Shown here: in pieces, positions 9,331-22,330 of the stretch
Position numbering within the stretch: the first letter of the stretch is position 1
Layout of the letters: every line of letters starts with the position of its first letter
Assembly (NCBI GenBank): GCA_964036295.1
Contig: OZ038464.1
Span: forward strand, 4,901,501-4,965,500
Direction: 5' to 3'
Length of the DNA stretch: 64,000 nt
Origin: Plumapathes pennacea
Taxonomy: Eukaryota; Cnidaria; Anthozoa; Antipatharia; Myriopathidae
Program-made: the position numbers and the translations under genes
Notes under the pieces: generated by a model
What the model was told of the DNA's origin: nothing
The model's input: the letters and a program-made list of their open reading frames with translations, nothing else
The model's database searches: none

Positions 9331-11465
9331 GCTAATACAGCCGTCTTTCATTTCGTAGAGGGCATTTTGTGAAACGTGTCTCAAAATGAAGTTTTGCCGC
9401 TAGATTAGTGAATGTTTAGACATGCAGGCCCTATCAAAATTTTCTTGTATGACAAAATTTTGTGATGTAGTCTATATTCTAGTTTCGTTCTATTAGATGC
9501 ATGAATATTCTGGAAATGGAAACTGTTCAACACAGAATAAGGCTTCATTAAATGGACTGTAAACACTGTTTTAAGCTGTAGCTTTTACTAGCGGCTCAAA
9601 GTTAGAGATTATAGAGATTCATTCAGTGTCTCGCAAGTCACAGGAAAACCAATTGTCGCGTGGGTAATATTTGTTCCTCAGTCTGTATTTGAGTGATCTT
9701 TTCGCAGCTGACAGCGTGAATCTGTAATGCACCAAATCTCTGCCTACGGATGTTTTCGTGAAAAATATTGCTTTGTTGCCTTGATTACCAGATATTAGTC
9801 CCAGTGTGCCTCAAATAAATGGTATGTTGTTCGGCTGAAAGAGATTTAAATTGTTGTGCGCAAGTGAAATGTGGCACATTTTCAGCCAAGGTTCACTATT
9901 ATTAAGGTTCTATTCCAGCGCGTGAACCCAAGGCGTATTGTATATGTTACGGACTAAAGTGAAAACCTTTCGTAATTTCACCAGACAAGAGACATGCTTC
10001 AGCAATCTTTTTAGATGAAACTTACAAAGACATTCCGACAGGTAAACGGACAGCCCGTTGTGTTCAAAATAGCCCCAGCTAGAATGAAAACTCGTACATT
10101 AAGCATACTGTTCCTCTTTCCAGATATTTCCTGTGAGAACGGAAGTCCAGTTCATTTCGATCCGTAGTTTCAAGGTAAGACTGAAGACACTGAATGATGA
10201 ATGTTTTATCTGGGAGGGAGGAAGGGGGCCCCTGGTTTTTATGTTCACGTAAAATTGCGTGACATGATTTAAGTGGCATAACTGCATCACGTCACAGTTT
10301 TGTAACCTTTACTCGGCAAAATCAGATTGAAGCATTGTGTGAGCTTACAGATAGATTAATAACAGACTGAGCTGAACTCAAATCCATTCTTTGAGCTAAT
10401 TTGCATTATGCATTGATCAGTTCCAGCTGTTTGAATGCCCCATGCCATGGCTACAGCTGGAATTGACCGATGCATTTAATAGGCACGTGAAAAGTAGACG
10501 TTTGAAAGTTAACACACATATTCCAAAAGTGCAAGATATTCTGTAGTTACTCCACTCACTAAACTTCTCGTCCATAAACAAAATCAAAACTGTGCAGAAA
10601 AACAATCGGCTTTTCATGTCAAAAATAGAAATGACGTGTGTAAATTGAAAGGATGCGTGACCTCTTTACACTCGATACGTGCTGGAATTTCTAAAGCAGT
10701 TCGTAGCATGCTTCCGCTCTGAGACAACTGAGAAACGGGTAAAACGGTGCCTCGAGGAAAGAGACAATCGAAAGCGACTCGATCGCCGAGAATTTGAAGC
10801 CTTTACGGAATCATTTTATCTTTCACTTTGTGTGGTTTTGTGTGCGGTTTTCAAGTCTGCAAAACCAGTTCAACCGATTCCTCAAGTCTCGATAGCTTTT
10901 AGTCTAGAAAGTTCATAAATGTCGATTCGCCTGCCTCCCGAAAAAAAATATTATGTCAGTCCAACATAGAAATAGCTAGCTAACGATAATGGCTTCTCTT
11001 GTTCTTCAGCAGATTCTATCCGTCAGTTGCTCAGCTTTGTTTCGGTGCGGTGCAGTTTCTTAGATTTAGAAGTAAGTATTATTCTGCTGATAATCCTAAA
11101 ATCAGAATTATGACATCTTTGATTTGCTTTACCGCAGCCGTGGCAAAACATCAATGTGATCGTGGTCGATCAGTTTGCAATGTGTTTTCACAACGGAATT
11201 GGGTTTATATTTCAAGACTAGTAATAAACCCGAATTCGCTTGTGGTCAATCGGCATGGCTTCGGTGCCCTTTTCTCAAAGTTGACCGTTTTTCGAGTTTT
11301 TTATTATCTGTTTTCAGTCTGCGTTCTGACCGTCCAGCTTTGTATCGTGCTTCTCGTCCGGCAGCAAAACTTTACCAATACTGCAAGAGAACAAGTATAA
11401 CGCGTTTGCTGGTATCCAAGGTTAAGAATTTCGCTCAGTGGAAAGTAGTATTAAACTACTTGTAA
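9331..11465. other. Gene-free stretch with faint leader-unit homology
   Basis: No protein family is recognised in any frame. Around 10540-10760 there is weak likeness to 13340-13560 (for example gtgacctc-x-acactcgatacgtg against cgtgacctccacgcgatacgtg), so it is probably the worn continuation of leader copy A. The open frames at 10679-10918 and 10999-11400 show no family signature. Confidence 0.4.
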
Positions 11466-11825
11466 TGATCTGGACACAGTGAAGTGTGGGAAGCACGATG
11501 CTGACTACTGCAAATTGGGCACCAAGGTTATTTCTGCGTGGAATCTCGTGTTACCAGACCCAATTTACTGCAAAAACGACAGCCGAGATATTTTAGATTC
11601 GAGCCGTTCACTGATCCGCTTTGATTCAGGAGTAGGAATGGGGCGAGTTCGGATGTGAGTCTATTTATAGTTCTGACGCACGCGGAAATCCACACGAGGT
11701 TGGGCAACTGCTCCGTTGGTTTCGTTTAGCGATCCATTGAAGCTCAACAAAGGTTCTGATCAACGTCCTCTCGGTTTGGTTCAGTGCAATCGATCGAAGT
11801 TCGACAAAAGTTCAGCGCGCTTCCG

Positions 11826-11869
11826 GTGGTATATTATAATTTATTGCAGTGATTCCCGCTCTCCAACAG
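11826..11869 (+). promoter_or_regulatory. Candidate core promoter/noncoding exon and donor, copy B
   Basis: The string ggtatattataatttattgc is followed 25 bp later by ctccaacag|gtgagag, a strong splice donor. The block is conserved in copies A and C. It could be the first noncoding exon of the gene whose recognisable exons begin at 15623. No transcript evidence. Confidence 0.3.
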
Positions 11870-14324
11870 GTGAGAGACTCCATGAAACAGAAAACAGCGC
11901 TTATACACTGAGGCCAGGCACAATTCGCATGAAGACATCGTCTAGACTTGTAGTTTTGGCTTTATCTTCTTTCACTATTTCGACGTTTGTTCGGGGACAG
12001 CGAAAAGGAAGATCATTGTTAGCTCTGTGACTGTTCGCCGGCCGCCTTCTGCTAAATGAGCTGCTCCGACACGCGAACGACCCATGCATTTTTTGTTGAA
12101 ACGGGTCGACCACTAAAAAATTATAGCCGTGTGCTGACCGTCTCGTTCGCAATTCATCGCGTATATACACTTTGGATTCGAACACAAGTAAAATCAACAG
12201 TTGTAGGCAAACTCTTGTTGCGCTCTACAGACAGTCAGGATCGCGTGATTAGAAAATTCTGTATGTTTTCAGCTTCTGAGGCAGCTCCATAAACCATTTT
12301 GCCTGGGCATCAAAAGCAGAGTTGGCTTTCTTTGAGTGTAAAGCCTGGCTTTAATATTACACAAAGTATCGCTGAAATCGCTGTGATCTTTGTGAAGCGT
12401 TTCTGTTTGATCGCCATAATTCACCACAAGGCATTTCTGGGATCATATTACAACTTTTGGCGGATTCAGCTGTGGTATAATAGCAGCTAGGGGTGTGAAC
12501 TTGTGTCACGGCATCAAAACTTTAACTAAAGTTGTGAGAGAAAGTTCTGTATTGACAAGTACAACGTTTGCTCATACCCCATTTTTAAGATTTCTCTCAG
12601 CGTTAAAAGTAGATAAAACTACTTGGTTTTGACGTAGCATGCCATTTCGCTTTTCTCGTTAGATCACACGAACAACCGACAGACGCCAGATGGTATTTGG
12701 CTGTACAGCATTTGGCAGATTCTTTTAAAACCAGCGGTGCTTCTGGAAGTTGCTACGCTGACTTGCACACTGATTTATACAGTATAAAAGGTAAGAAACG
12801 TTTGATTTCTAATACACTATGAAAATGATAGTCGCGTGAAAAAGTGTTGTAAGTTTTTAATTTCCACTGATCGAGACACAGCAAGCCAAATGTTTCATGT
12901 TTCAGATCCCACTGAACCAAAACGGTCTATCAATATAAATTGCAAGACTGTATGATTTTTACTGAAAGCGGATGAGCTAATGATCGCATATTATAAGTTA
13001 TGTTACTGCAATAAAATTATGTTGTAGACCTTACTAATTTTCATCCCATCTACTACAAGCCGATCTTGTTTGTCGGTGTGAATGATATTCATGTTGGCAG
13101 GCCCCTCAGGCGCTTGTGTTCCATTCTTTTGCGGTTTCTTTGTAAACATGACGAAGTTTCACAGAGAGCATAACTATTGTGTGTTCGTTTAGCCTTGCCG
13201 TTCTCAAAATCACTGCATGGTTAGTATTTGTCCTGATAATATTTTGCGCGCAGAGGGTTTCCTTATTGTTTGAATATAATCCACTGCGTATCAACTATCC
13301 GGCTTTACTGGCTTTAGTTGGCGTTCATACAGATGTGGTAGCTGCGATAACTTAGACCCTCTAAACTTGTCGTGCAAGATGTTCATTTATAAAGGCCTTA
13401 AAACTGAGCAGAAACATAAACCACTTTCCACTCAAAAATACAAATCGAATGAGTAATAACCAGACTCCCGTACCATGGCGTGACCTCCACGCGATACGTG
13501 ATAGAATTTTAAAGCTCGAACTATACCGCTCTCCTGGCAACAGACAGATTTTAGTTTGCACTCGAGAGAGAAAATTAAGGTTTCACATCTAATGTTCTCG
13601 TTATACGTAACCAAACCAACAAGGCTGTTTTAATGAAATAATTTACCCAGTGTTTTAAGATTTTGAGTTCTGTGTATACTACTGAATATTCTCTTATAAT
13701 CTTGTTTTATTCATGACTGGTTAGGCCCCTCAGGCAACGACGCGAACATTCTCGATCTTTCAAAGTTTCTTTTATGAAATTGTGATCTCACCCATTATGT
13801 TTGTTTTGCCTTTTCGTCCTGTATCAGTGGCTAGGATTCGTCACTGACGATATTTTCCAGACGTTTTCTCGCAATTTTTAGCACTTCATGAATTAACTTG
13901 GAGTAACTAAACTTGTCAGAATTGTAAGCTTCCATTCATACACTGAAACTAAACAGAATAATATTCGGAAGTTATGAATGAAGTTCGCGTGACCTCAAAT
14001 TCCGCATTCGTAGGAGTGAGGGCTATAGAGGTGAAATGGTTGCTCCAAAGAAGTACACAATCAACAGCGCCCAAACCATGAGAGTTGAACTTTTGACGGT
14101 TTTGTTTTATCTTTTTTATACTTTTGAAAAGTAGAACTCCACCTGAACAAAGTATTACAATTTGATCACGCTCATCTATCGGTAATACTTTAGTTCGCGC
14201 TGCGCTAGCTTCATTGCTCGTTAGGGCTACGCCCCGACGAGCTTAGGATTGGAGACCGTGTCTTCATCTTGTCTCAGAAGAAAAAGCGATAACTACGGTG
14301 AATATAACGATTTTATCTTCAACA

Positions 14325-14722
14325 CTGATGCACGCCGGGTCAGGAGAGCGCCTGAAGGGGCAATTAGGGAAAAACTTTTGTGTCTTTTATCCGGTGGAGT
14401 AGTGAAACTTTGCAGCATGACAGATTGTTCAATTTCAACCAATCGTATGATTTTTGTTTTTTGATTTTAGCGTTTTCTTTTTTGGCGGGAGAATGACGTC
14501 ATAAAGTTATTTTCACGTGTTGGCACAAATGATGATTGATTTGGAAAGAACACTGATGTTTAGGCAAATTTAAATACGAAAAAATATTAAACCGCACCTC
14601 AAAATCCTCTTGATCACGTATGAGAAATGCGGTTTCCTCTGCATAAGTACGTGCTACCTCTGCAAGAGGCACAGGAAGTGTGGGACAACCAAAAGATGAT
14701 TTCTGGATAACGTCCCAGCGAA
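14325..14722. other. 398-bp segment absent from copy 2
   Basis: Copy 2 reads straight across this point near 55730. The segment is bordered by short direct similarity, actgatgcac at left and actgagcac at right. A microhomology deletion in copy 2 is therefore more likely than an insertion here. No gene recognised inside. Confidence 0.6.
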
Positions 14723-15111
14723 AACTGAGCACAAATGTTAAGGTTAAACCCTGAACAGGGTTCTGTCTTTCCCAGGCCTCAGGAATCTGGAACAGATCAG
14801 TAGTGAATATTTTTATTGCTTACTGAGTGTTGGCAAAGAAATTGAAAGGCTCGGTATGGAGCATTGAATTATTTGCTATCACGAAAAAGAAAGCTGTCAT
14901 TGCCACACCGATAATATGGTATTCATATACACATGTATGTAGCCCAAGATGAAGGAAATGATTTTGACATGTTCAAGTACTATTTTACAGTACCTTTTTT
15001 TTTTTAGGGTGTAGTGAAATGTACAGAATGGTATGTGTCTAAACTTCAGTCGAGTAATCCCCCTTCCCCACCACAACATAACTTTAGTCTATATGCTGCT
15101 GCCCCAGGTAT

Positions 15112-15341
15112 TGACCCTTTCAGTTAGTGTCACGTGACCTGAAATGGGACAACACGCCAAAATAACATTCTGAAATAACAACAAAATGTTACTTGCCAGA
15201 CGTTTGCTCGCTCATTTGGATATTCCTGGGCGAATTATCTGATTGAGAGTGAAAAGTCCGGTAACACTGTGATATTTTACTGGTACTTAGAGACGCATGT
15301 TGTCCCATTTCAGGTCATGTGACACACTAACTGAAGGGTCA
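15112..15341. mobile_element. MITE with about 40-bp TIRs (copy 1)
   Basis: A 230-bp element with inverted arms: tgaccctttcagttagtg, cacgtgacctgaaatggg and acaaca on the left, mirrored at right by tgttgtcccatttcaggtc, atgtgacac and actaactgaagggtca. No coding capacity. The same element occupies 56143-56376, so it was present before the duplication. Confidence 0.8.
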
Positions 15342-15622
15342 GTTAACTATGTGTGATGACCTGCTATGTTTACATATCCTTGCTTGTTGATATGCCTGTA
15401 CAATTCTTGGACTGGACTGTTTGATAGGTGTACACGTAGTTGATCACTAAATAATTTGTTGATAAAAATGTGTTTCATATAAAAACAAGCATTCAGTGTT
15501 CAGTACTGCACCCTGTTTGTGTACAACCAAAAAATTATTTGAGCAAAGTACAGTATATTTATTACATAATAATGTATACAATAGTCTACTTGTGCTGATC
15601 TGATGGTATTTTCTTTCTCAAG

Positions 15623-16270
15623 CTGAGGACATCATTCTTCCAGCAATGGCTTTTTTCAGGGAAGCCCAAGCTTATAGCCGGCCAGAAAAAAAAGATAAAA
15701 AAGGTAGTTCCCTGTATGCTATCAGAGAAGATACACATACCCCTGGACAAGATGTTAACAGATTAGGAACAGCATGTGCAGTGAAGAAGAAGACAGGAAA
15801 GACAAAGGAATATTACCTGATGACATGGAACAAAGTTAGACAAAACGCCACTCAAGGGTTGACAGCGGAGCGGTGTTTGTTTCAGGAGCGCAAAGCAAAG
15901 CATGAGAGCATGAAGATTGACAACCCTTTGGAAGAAAATGGCATTTCTTACTTTGAAGTGAAAAAACCGAAGTGTTATTTGAACTTAATTGATCACAAGT
16001 TGTCCAAAGAGGAGTTGAAAGATTTTCAAGAACGCTTTTCAGCTTATACTTTCATAGACAAAGTGGTAATACAACTTGAGTTTAAGCTGCACCATGGAGA
16101 GTATGAACTGATTAAAATCACACCACAAGAGCAGCATAGATTTGACAGGAATTGTGCCATTGGAGCACCCATCATTGTCGAGTTGGGCAGAAAAGACACA
16201 GTCGTTGGTGTCCTGGGCAAGTCACCTGGCGGCAAACTTGTGCCTGTTTTCCATGAACATGTTGGCATGG
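15623..16270 (+). CDS. Gene copy 1, exon: degenerate trypsin-like (pseudo-protease) domain
   Basis: The frame is open from the acceptor tttctttctcaag (ending 15622) to the donor atgg|gtatgt at 16271, and both borders are phase 1. An ATG lies in frame at 15646, but the acceptor suggests an earlier start exon that I could not find. From ATG46 numbering, residues 40-64 (LGTACAVKKKTG-x4-YYLMTWNKV) resemble the first barrel of trypsin-like proteases around the catalytic His, which here would be Lys63. Residues 169-190 (NCAIGAPIIV...VVGVLG) resemble the GDSGGP region, with Ile in place of the nucleophilic Ser. If the fold call is right, the domain is inactive and would serve as a binding or scaffold module. 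No signal peptide is seen. Copy 2 differs at only about three residues. Confidence 0.7.
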
Positions 16271-16777
16271 GTATGTAAAAATTAATGTAGATATCCCTTC
16301 CCAAATAATTGCATTTACTTGTGAGCTAATGATCTTAATTTACTAAGCAAATTAGCAACATGGAATTTCAAACAGTGTTGTACTGTACAGTAGATTAGTA
16401 CACAATTTCTATCCCTGAGTTGGGATGGGACTTTTCTAATTTTAAAATCTGCTTTTCTTTACATTCTACAGTTATCACTCTTATTGGCATTCCCTTGATT
16501 TAGTGAGAACTAGAGTGTGTGATGGAAAGAGAACGGGATAGGGAAGGAGTGTCAGAGAGAGCAAGGACAGCTACAAATACAACTCTGATTGTCCATCAAT
16601 AACAACTGTATAGTCATTTCAGTGCTTGATATTAACATTTGTTTGGTTGGGCAGGTAAATTTAAGGTCGGGCAACCAGATATTATGAAACATTCTATTGC
16701 TTAAAGTCAATCTACAGTCCAAAGTACAACCAATCTAAAACCTTAACGTCAAGCATTGCATTTCTTTTATTACACAG

Positions 16778-17077
16778 CATACCCATTAGAACCACCTCAG
16801 AATGTGAGATTTCCTCACAAAGATTCAACAAGTATTCTGGTGCAGTGGGATGAAGTACCACAGGGTGATCAGAATAGAGTCATCAAGGGATACAAGGTCA
16901 TGTGTACAGCATCACAGAGTGGAGTACAAAAGACGAAAACAGTGTCTGCTCCAACTAATTCTCTACGCCTGAGAGAGCTGGACAAATTCACAGAGTATGA
17001 CATCAGTGTCCTGGCATACACTGCTGCTGGAGATGGACCAGCAAGTTCTGCCATGAGAGTGAAGACAGCTGAAGACA
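16778..17077 (+). CDS. Gene copy 1, exon: fibronectin type III domain 1
   Basis: A 300-bp phase 1-1 exon runs from acceptor ttattacacag to donor gaca|gtaagt. It encodes one whole FN3 domain: PLEPPQNVRF, SILVQWDEVP, the tyrosine of IKGYKV, the L-x-F-T-EYDISVLAYTAAGDGPAS signature and a final V. FN3 domains are beta-sandwich protein-binding modules. The phase lets the domain be duplicated or shuffled without breaking the frame. An earlier ORF start would lie in intron. Confidence 0.9.
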
Positions 17078-17807
17078 GTAAGTTATCTTAATATTGTTTC
17101 TTGTGATATTAAAGTATGAGGCTGAGGCTGAGCAGAAGAGGCTCTGCAAGTAGTAACATTTTACTCGTTCCTGCCCATAACGAATTATCAAATGGCGCTA
17201 GCAAATATTACTTCTTGTTCACCTTGTGAGTCTATGTCAATAAGGCTACAGTATTGTATTGTTTTAGTTAATTTAGACGGTAGTTTAGTTAAGTCTAGGT
17301 ACTGAAAGCTATATGGCCATGTTTTATACAGGTAGAATAACTCTGGTTATTAGGGACAGGGCATATACAAATCAGGGGAGGACGATGGCAATGTTGGTGA
17401 AACAAAACTAATCACAGAAGACAAAAGGAGCACACGAATATTTGAAATTAACGCGATCTCTGGGTCATTGTGCTCTCGCCTGAGACTCCAAAATAATGCT
17501 TCTTTTTTAGGTTGTCAGGATGTGGACGACAGTTTGAGAAATATGACAGTCATTCTTACTAGTAAGAAATGATAATAAAAGCAATGAACCTTGGCAAAAA
17601 TGGAAGAAATTGAGAATCGAATGCCTTTTATGTGAGGTTTTTATTCCATGAGAGGTCCGGGACTTTCTAAATCAACTTCAGTGATTCCTTCTGTTGGTCA
17701 ACCAGCCACGACCATGACTGACCATTCACAATCGACCTAATGCAGTATGCTCCTCTCAGACGGGAAAGAATTTGAGAAATGAATTTATTTTCCTGTTGAC
17801 CTATTAG

Positions 17808-18104
17808 GACCCAGCTCCCCTCCTCAGAATGTCACAGCTCGCAACAATGGCCCAACAAGTATTCTGGTGCAGTGGGACGAAGTGCCGCAAGACGATCAGA
17901 ATGGAGTCATTACAGAATATGCAGTTCTGTTCAAAGATTTAAAGAGTGGAATAGAGGACAGGAAAACAGTGAATGCTCCAACTAAGATTCTTGAACTGAG
18001 TTCACTGAAGAAATCAAGCAACTACAACATTAGTGTGCAGGCTTCTACAGCAGCTGGAGCTGGACCAAGAAGTGACGTCAAGACAGTAGCAACACCTGAA
18101 GGAG
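17808..18104 (+). CDS. Gene copy 1, exon: fibronectin type III domain 2
   Basis: A 297-bp phase 1-1 exon runs from acceptor gttgacctattag to donor ggag|gtaagt. FN3 signature: PPQNVTARNNGPTSILVQW, VITEYAVLF, and YNISVQASTAAGAGPRSD. Copy 2 differs at about two positions within the exon (R/T and T/K near the end). Confidence 0.9.
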
Positions 18105-18412
18105 GTAAGTATCAATATTGTGTTCAATATAGAAAAAAACCTTTCCCGTTTTGGATGCCACAAAGCAGTTGAGCTTACAGGGTTTTCTTTTTGGTAATAA
18201 AAACTCGTCATGACGTCATGACAGATCATGATGTAGAGATACTGGGGCTGATGATATAGTTTTCCAAATTGAGTAAGATGAGACTGAATGAAAAGAAAAA
18301 CGAGAAGAGAAGAAAACTACGGATCACGAGTCAAGACAGTCTTCTGAGTTGAGAAGATCCCCTTTTCTGACAAACCAACTATTCTGTGCATGCTGTACGT
18401 GGATTTATTATA

Positions 18413-18737
18413 TAGACACGAGTGTTTTACTGGAAAATATACCGTGCGTAAAATCCATACGAAACTACATCCGGGACCTAAGTGGCGTATTTTCCATATC
18501 CTCACTAGTGAGGATATCGTTGGCATCATTTCTCGCTTTTGCACGGTTGTTTGTGCAATTTCTCGTAAAACACTCGTGTCTAATATGATAAAAAGAAAAT
18601 TACATGGTGGATTGAAGATATGGATTTTACTTTCGAGTGGTAAAAACAACATTTTACTCACTCACGAAGCGCTCGTTCGTAAAATATTGTTTTTACCACT
18701 CGAAAATAAAATTCATATCTTCACGCCGCCGTGTAAT
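18413..18737. repeat. Two adjacent fold-back repeats in intron 3
   Basis: The first arm tagacacgagtgttttac (18413-18430) pairs exactly with 18565-18582. Next to it a second hairpin spans 18599-18737, with arms of about 55 bp around a short loop; the arms contain cgagtggtaaaaacaa. Both are MITE-like. The same pair occurs at 59447-59771. Confidence 0.75.
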
Positions 18738-18739
18738 AT

Positions 18740-21110
18740 CCTCTATGTATATTCATATCATTGAAATGACTAGATAAATTAATGTTATCAAAAATTGTTC
18801 GTTTTTATATCTAACAATAACATAAACACATACATTAAAAAAAAAACAGATGGAGTGGATAAACAGCCACAGGTAGAGAAATATATACTCAGCTAGGGTT
18901 GCCATTGTGTTGGAAAAGTCAGGCAAAAGTTCATTTTTTCAAAATCATGGAAAAGTCAGCGAATTTTGCATCAAGTCAAGGAAAAGTCTGGACTCTCGTC
19001 AAAGTCATTGGAGAAGCTTCGATAATGATTATGCACAAGACAATGTCATTTCAAAAACATTTTTATGAAGATGAAGAAAAACAGTGTGATAACCTTCAAA
19101 AGAAACTCGAGCGAATGCAAAGTTAAGGGAAATCATGTTCATCGGTTAAATGTACATCATACATGGTCATTAATTTTTTTTTCTAGTCAGTAAAATCAGG
19201 TAATATTTATTATCTCAATGAGTGGTAACACTGGTATTATTTGAGGATACAAATATAGCGGCAAGAGGGAAGAAAGGATAATAGCTGTTTATTAATAATT
19301 CTGGAGTTCTGCTACATGTATGTGAATAGCGATAAGCAGTAAAAATACAGTTAAGATGGTTTTGTAGCGCCAAACCTTGCTGAAACCAAGAACTCTCATG
19401 AGACGGAGCTGCAGAGAACAAAAAAGGATTTTGACTAGTTGTTGGTGCACAGGAATTGCACTGAAGACTGAAAGAAATATCCCCAGAAACACATGTTGCC
19501 AGAACGTTATAGGAAAAAAAAAGCCTCTTGAAAATCCAACACGAGAAAGCAAATACATATGGCAATATAGCAGGTTCCTTTTGAATGACAAGCTTTTATA
19601 AAACATAAGAGTCATGACTAACAAATGTGAGCAATACTATAAAGAGTTCCATCAATGCATGCTACTGCGAGGTTCTTTCAGACATTAATAATTATGCTAT
19701 GGAAAAAAAAACGATAACTTCAGACAGAAAAGTTAAGGTATTTTTGGTTTTTGTTCTGATATATCTTGGTTTTACTCTAACTAAAACAACTTAGTTGGTT
19801 AAAGGACTGTTCCAGGGTAACTACTGTCTAACGAAGGTTTGGGAGGATGTTTAGTGGACTATTGATAACTCGATTATTTGCCTGGATTTGTTTCTTTCGT
19901 CTTCAATTCACTCTTTCTATTACTGACGTCAGACTATGTTGTTTGTAAAAGTAATCAGCCGGCATTCCAGGGTTGAATTGGCAACAACACAGTAACCTTT
20001 CTCGTTTTCCTACTCGAAACTACGATAACCTTTAGAAGAACGAATCCTTCGCTGTTTTGCCTGTGTAAAATCAATCAGGATCAAACTCGACCGGACATAA
20101 CCAGATCATTTGGATTAAGTTGATTAAGGTTGGAATTTCGTCATAATAGAAACCGCCAAAAGTTTAAAAATTTACATGGGTTAAAGCCCGAGAAAACGAA
20201 TGCACCATGCTGGAACGGTAAGAGCAGCAATTGAGATGCATTTTTGAGTTTTCTATCGTCTATTTTAATCGGGTTCATAATCGGACCCAACACCAATATA
20301 CGGTTTCGCGCAGAGTTTTTGGGTAACACTGTTGTGCGATGTTGTGCCAACATGTTGCATTCGTTTTCTGGAGCCTTTACTTTATAATTTTGAAACGTTA
20401 CAACAAGTTGCTGTCCTGCTATGGGTTTCTACCAGAAGGCGGCGAGAAAAAAAAAAAAAAAAAAAAACTGCGTTTGATGAAAATTATCTGTGCTTACGAA
20501 GTTCAGCTGCTTTAATTTGTCATTGTCGATATTTTCAATTGCCAGCAATAAAAGTTTATTCAGAAGATTTCAAACTATTCTTTTTTTTTGGTAAAGTGCA
20601 TATAATCTCTAGAACGATAACATCTACGAAAACTCGTCTATGAATTTGTAACAATTTTTTGGTTTCAAAACGGATTAGAAAATTTCAAAATTCAATATGG
20701 CCATTTCTTTCACGTTTAAACCTAGCGAAAAAGACTTTTGGCGGCAATTTCGAATCATGACCCTAGAAAATAATCCCTGGGTAAAGCTGTCTTCTAATAT
20801 CATACAATAACCTCTGACCCATGCGTACTTCATCTGATGCGTAGCCAATCTCAGAATCTGATTTGGGAGTCAACGTTATAAAATCATGACAAAAGATAGA
20901 GACAAAAAGCAAAGAAACAAACAAAAACCAAAGTGAAGCTAAAGAACAACTTCCTAACATGACGTCAAGTAAGTACTAGTTCTCACGTGGACGCTTGGAC
21001 GTAACTTCTTGCATGCATTTTTGTCGGCGTGAAAAATGTCAAGGTGAAGCTCAAGCTAATCATTATGTTTTACTTGATCAAAGACTATGCAAAGATTTAA
21101 AAAAATGTAG
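18740..21110. other. Intron 3, no gene seen
   Basis: Intron sequence shared with copy 2 (59775-61930). The short open frames here are not conserved as proteins. It contains an A-tailed insertion specific to copy 1 (20323-20469). Confidence 0.5.
20323..20469 (+). mobile_element. Short A-tailed insertion specific to copy 1
   Basis: About 145 bp ending in a run of about 23 A residues is present here and absent at the matching place in copy 2 (near 61353). The poly-A end suggests a short retroposed piece that entered after the duplication. The family is not recognised. Confidence 0.5.
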
Positions 21111-21810
21111 TTTTAGGCTGATGATACTCAGTTCTCCTAACAATACTTTGCTATGGACAAAAAGTACCTAAAAAGGACCTTGGCGTAATATTAGACACAA
21201 TTTTATCCTTCAATGATCACGTCACTACCTTAGTATCAGATCTCATGGGAAAGCTACGTATGATAAGCAGAATTAAGCACCTCCTAGACCAATCGACATT
21301 ATTTACTGTAGTTAATTCACTAGTTTTTACCAAGTTGTTCTACTGTTCTTCAGTATGGTCTGGCGCCAGCAAATCTAACATCGCAAAACTGTAACTTGTA
21401 CAAACTTTTGCAGCTCAGTTACTCTCAGGCAATATTTGATAATATTTCATCTACACTTAAGCAGCTTACACTCCTTCCGTGTCCGAAATCGTTTGTGGAT
21501 TGTAGCACTCGTACCCGGAATTCTATATCCAATGATATGCGAAGTTGCAATTCTGCTAGTTTTTTTTTTTTTAAGAGTAAACTTAAAGCAAAGCTAATGA
21601 ACATTTGGCTCAATGCTTGTCCATAGCTACAGTAGTTTGTAGTTTGTAGATTTAGTTTAGTTTAGTTTTTTTTTTTTTTTTTTTTTTCCCAACCCTAGCC
21701 CAATTATTGTAAATATTTTCGAACATTTCATTAAGCTTGTAAATTAAGTACTATGAAGATCCCTGGTGGGAACCTAATAAAACCATATTGTATTTTATTG
21801 TATGGACACA
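21110..21810 (+). pseudogene. LINE fragment in intron 3 (copy 1)
   Basis: Decayed RT text: an ADDTQFS catalytic remnant near 21115-21140, KKDLGVILDTILSFNDHV, then SSVWSGASKSNI, and a C-terminal end with FKSKLKAKLMN. The 3' end is a gaagatccctggtgggaac tail with TATTG units. An internal deletion after about 21450 is specific to this copy; copy 2 (61930-63068) keeps more of the C-terminus. Confidence 0.75.
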
Positions 21811-22033
21811 GGTTGTGAGAATTAGATCAATTCTTGGTTGCAATCAATTCCTAGAGACTCAGAATACAAAGATATCACCACCATGTTGGTTCCGGGTACA
21901 GTGGAGGCTAATGAGCAATCTTTTGTTAAAGTTCATCCATTTCCCTCACCCCCCCCCCCCCCTTCAGTAATTGTCTATAATCACATTCCAGTCAATGTTC
22001 TGTAGTATTCTAATTTCTTTTCTGCTCTTTTAG

Positions 22034-22330
22034 GACCCACCTTTCCACCTCAGAATGTCACAGCTCGTAGCAATGGCCCAACAAGTATTCTGGTGCAGTG
22101 GGATGAAGTGCCACAGGATGATGGGAGTGGAAACATCAAAGGATATGACGTGGTTTTCACAGACTTAAGGAGTGGCAGAGAGGACATCAAGAGAGTGAAT
22201 GCTCCAGCTACACGTTTGGAACTGAGTTCACTAGAGAAATTCAGAAAATATGACATCAGTGTTCTGGCTTTCACTGTGGCTGGATCTGGACCAGCAAGTT
22301 CTGTCCTGACAGTGATGACTGGTGAACAAG
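22034..22330 (+). CDS. Gene copy 1, exon: fibronectin type III domain 3
   Basis: A 297-bp phase 1-1 exon runs from acceptor tctgctcttttag to donor caag|gtataa. FN3 signature: PPQNVTARSNGPTSILVQW, IKGYDVVF, KYDISVLAFTVAGSGPASS. It differs from copy 2 at about eleven residues, several in loops, against one to three in the earlier exons. Confidence 0.9.
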
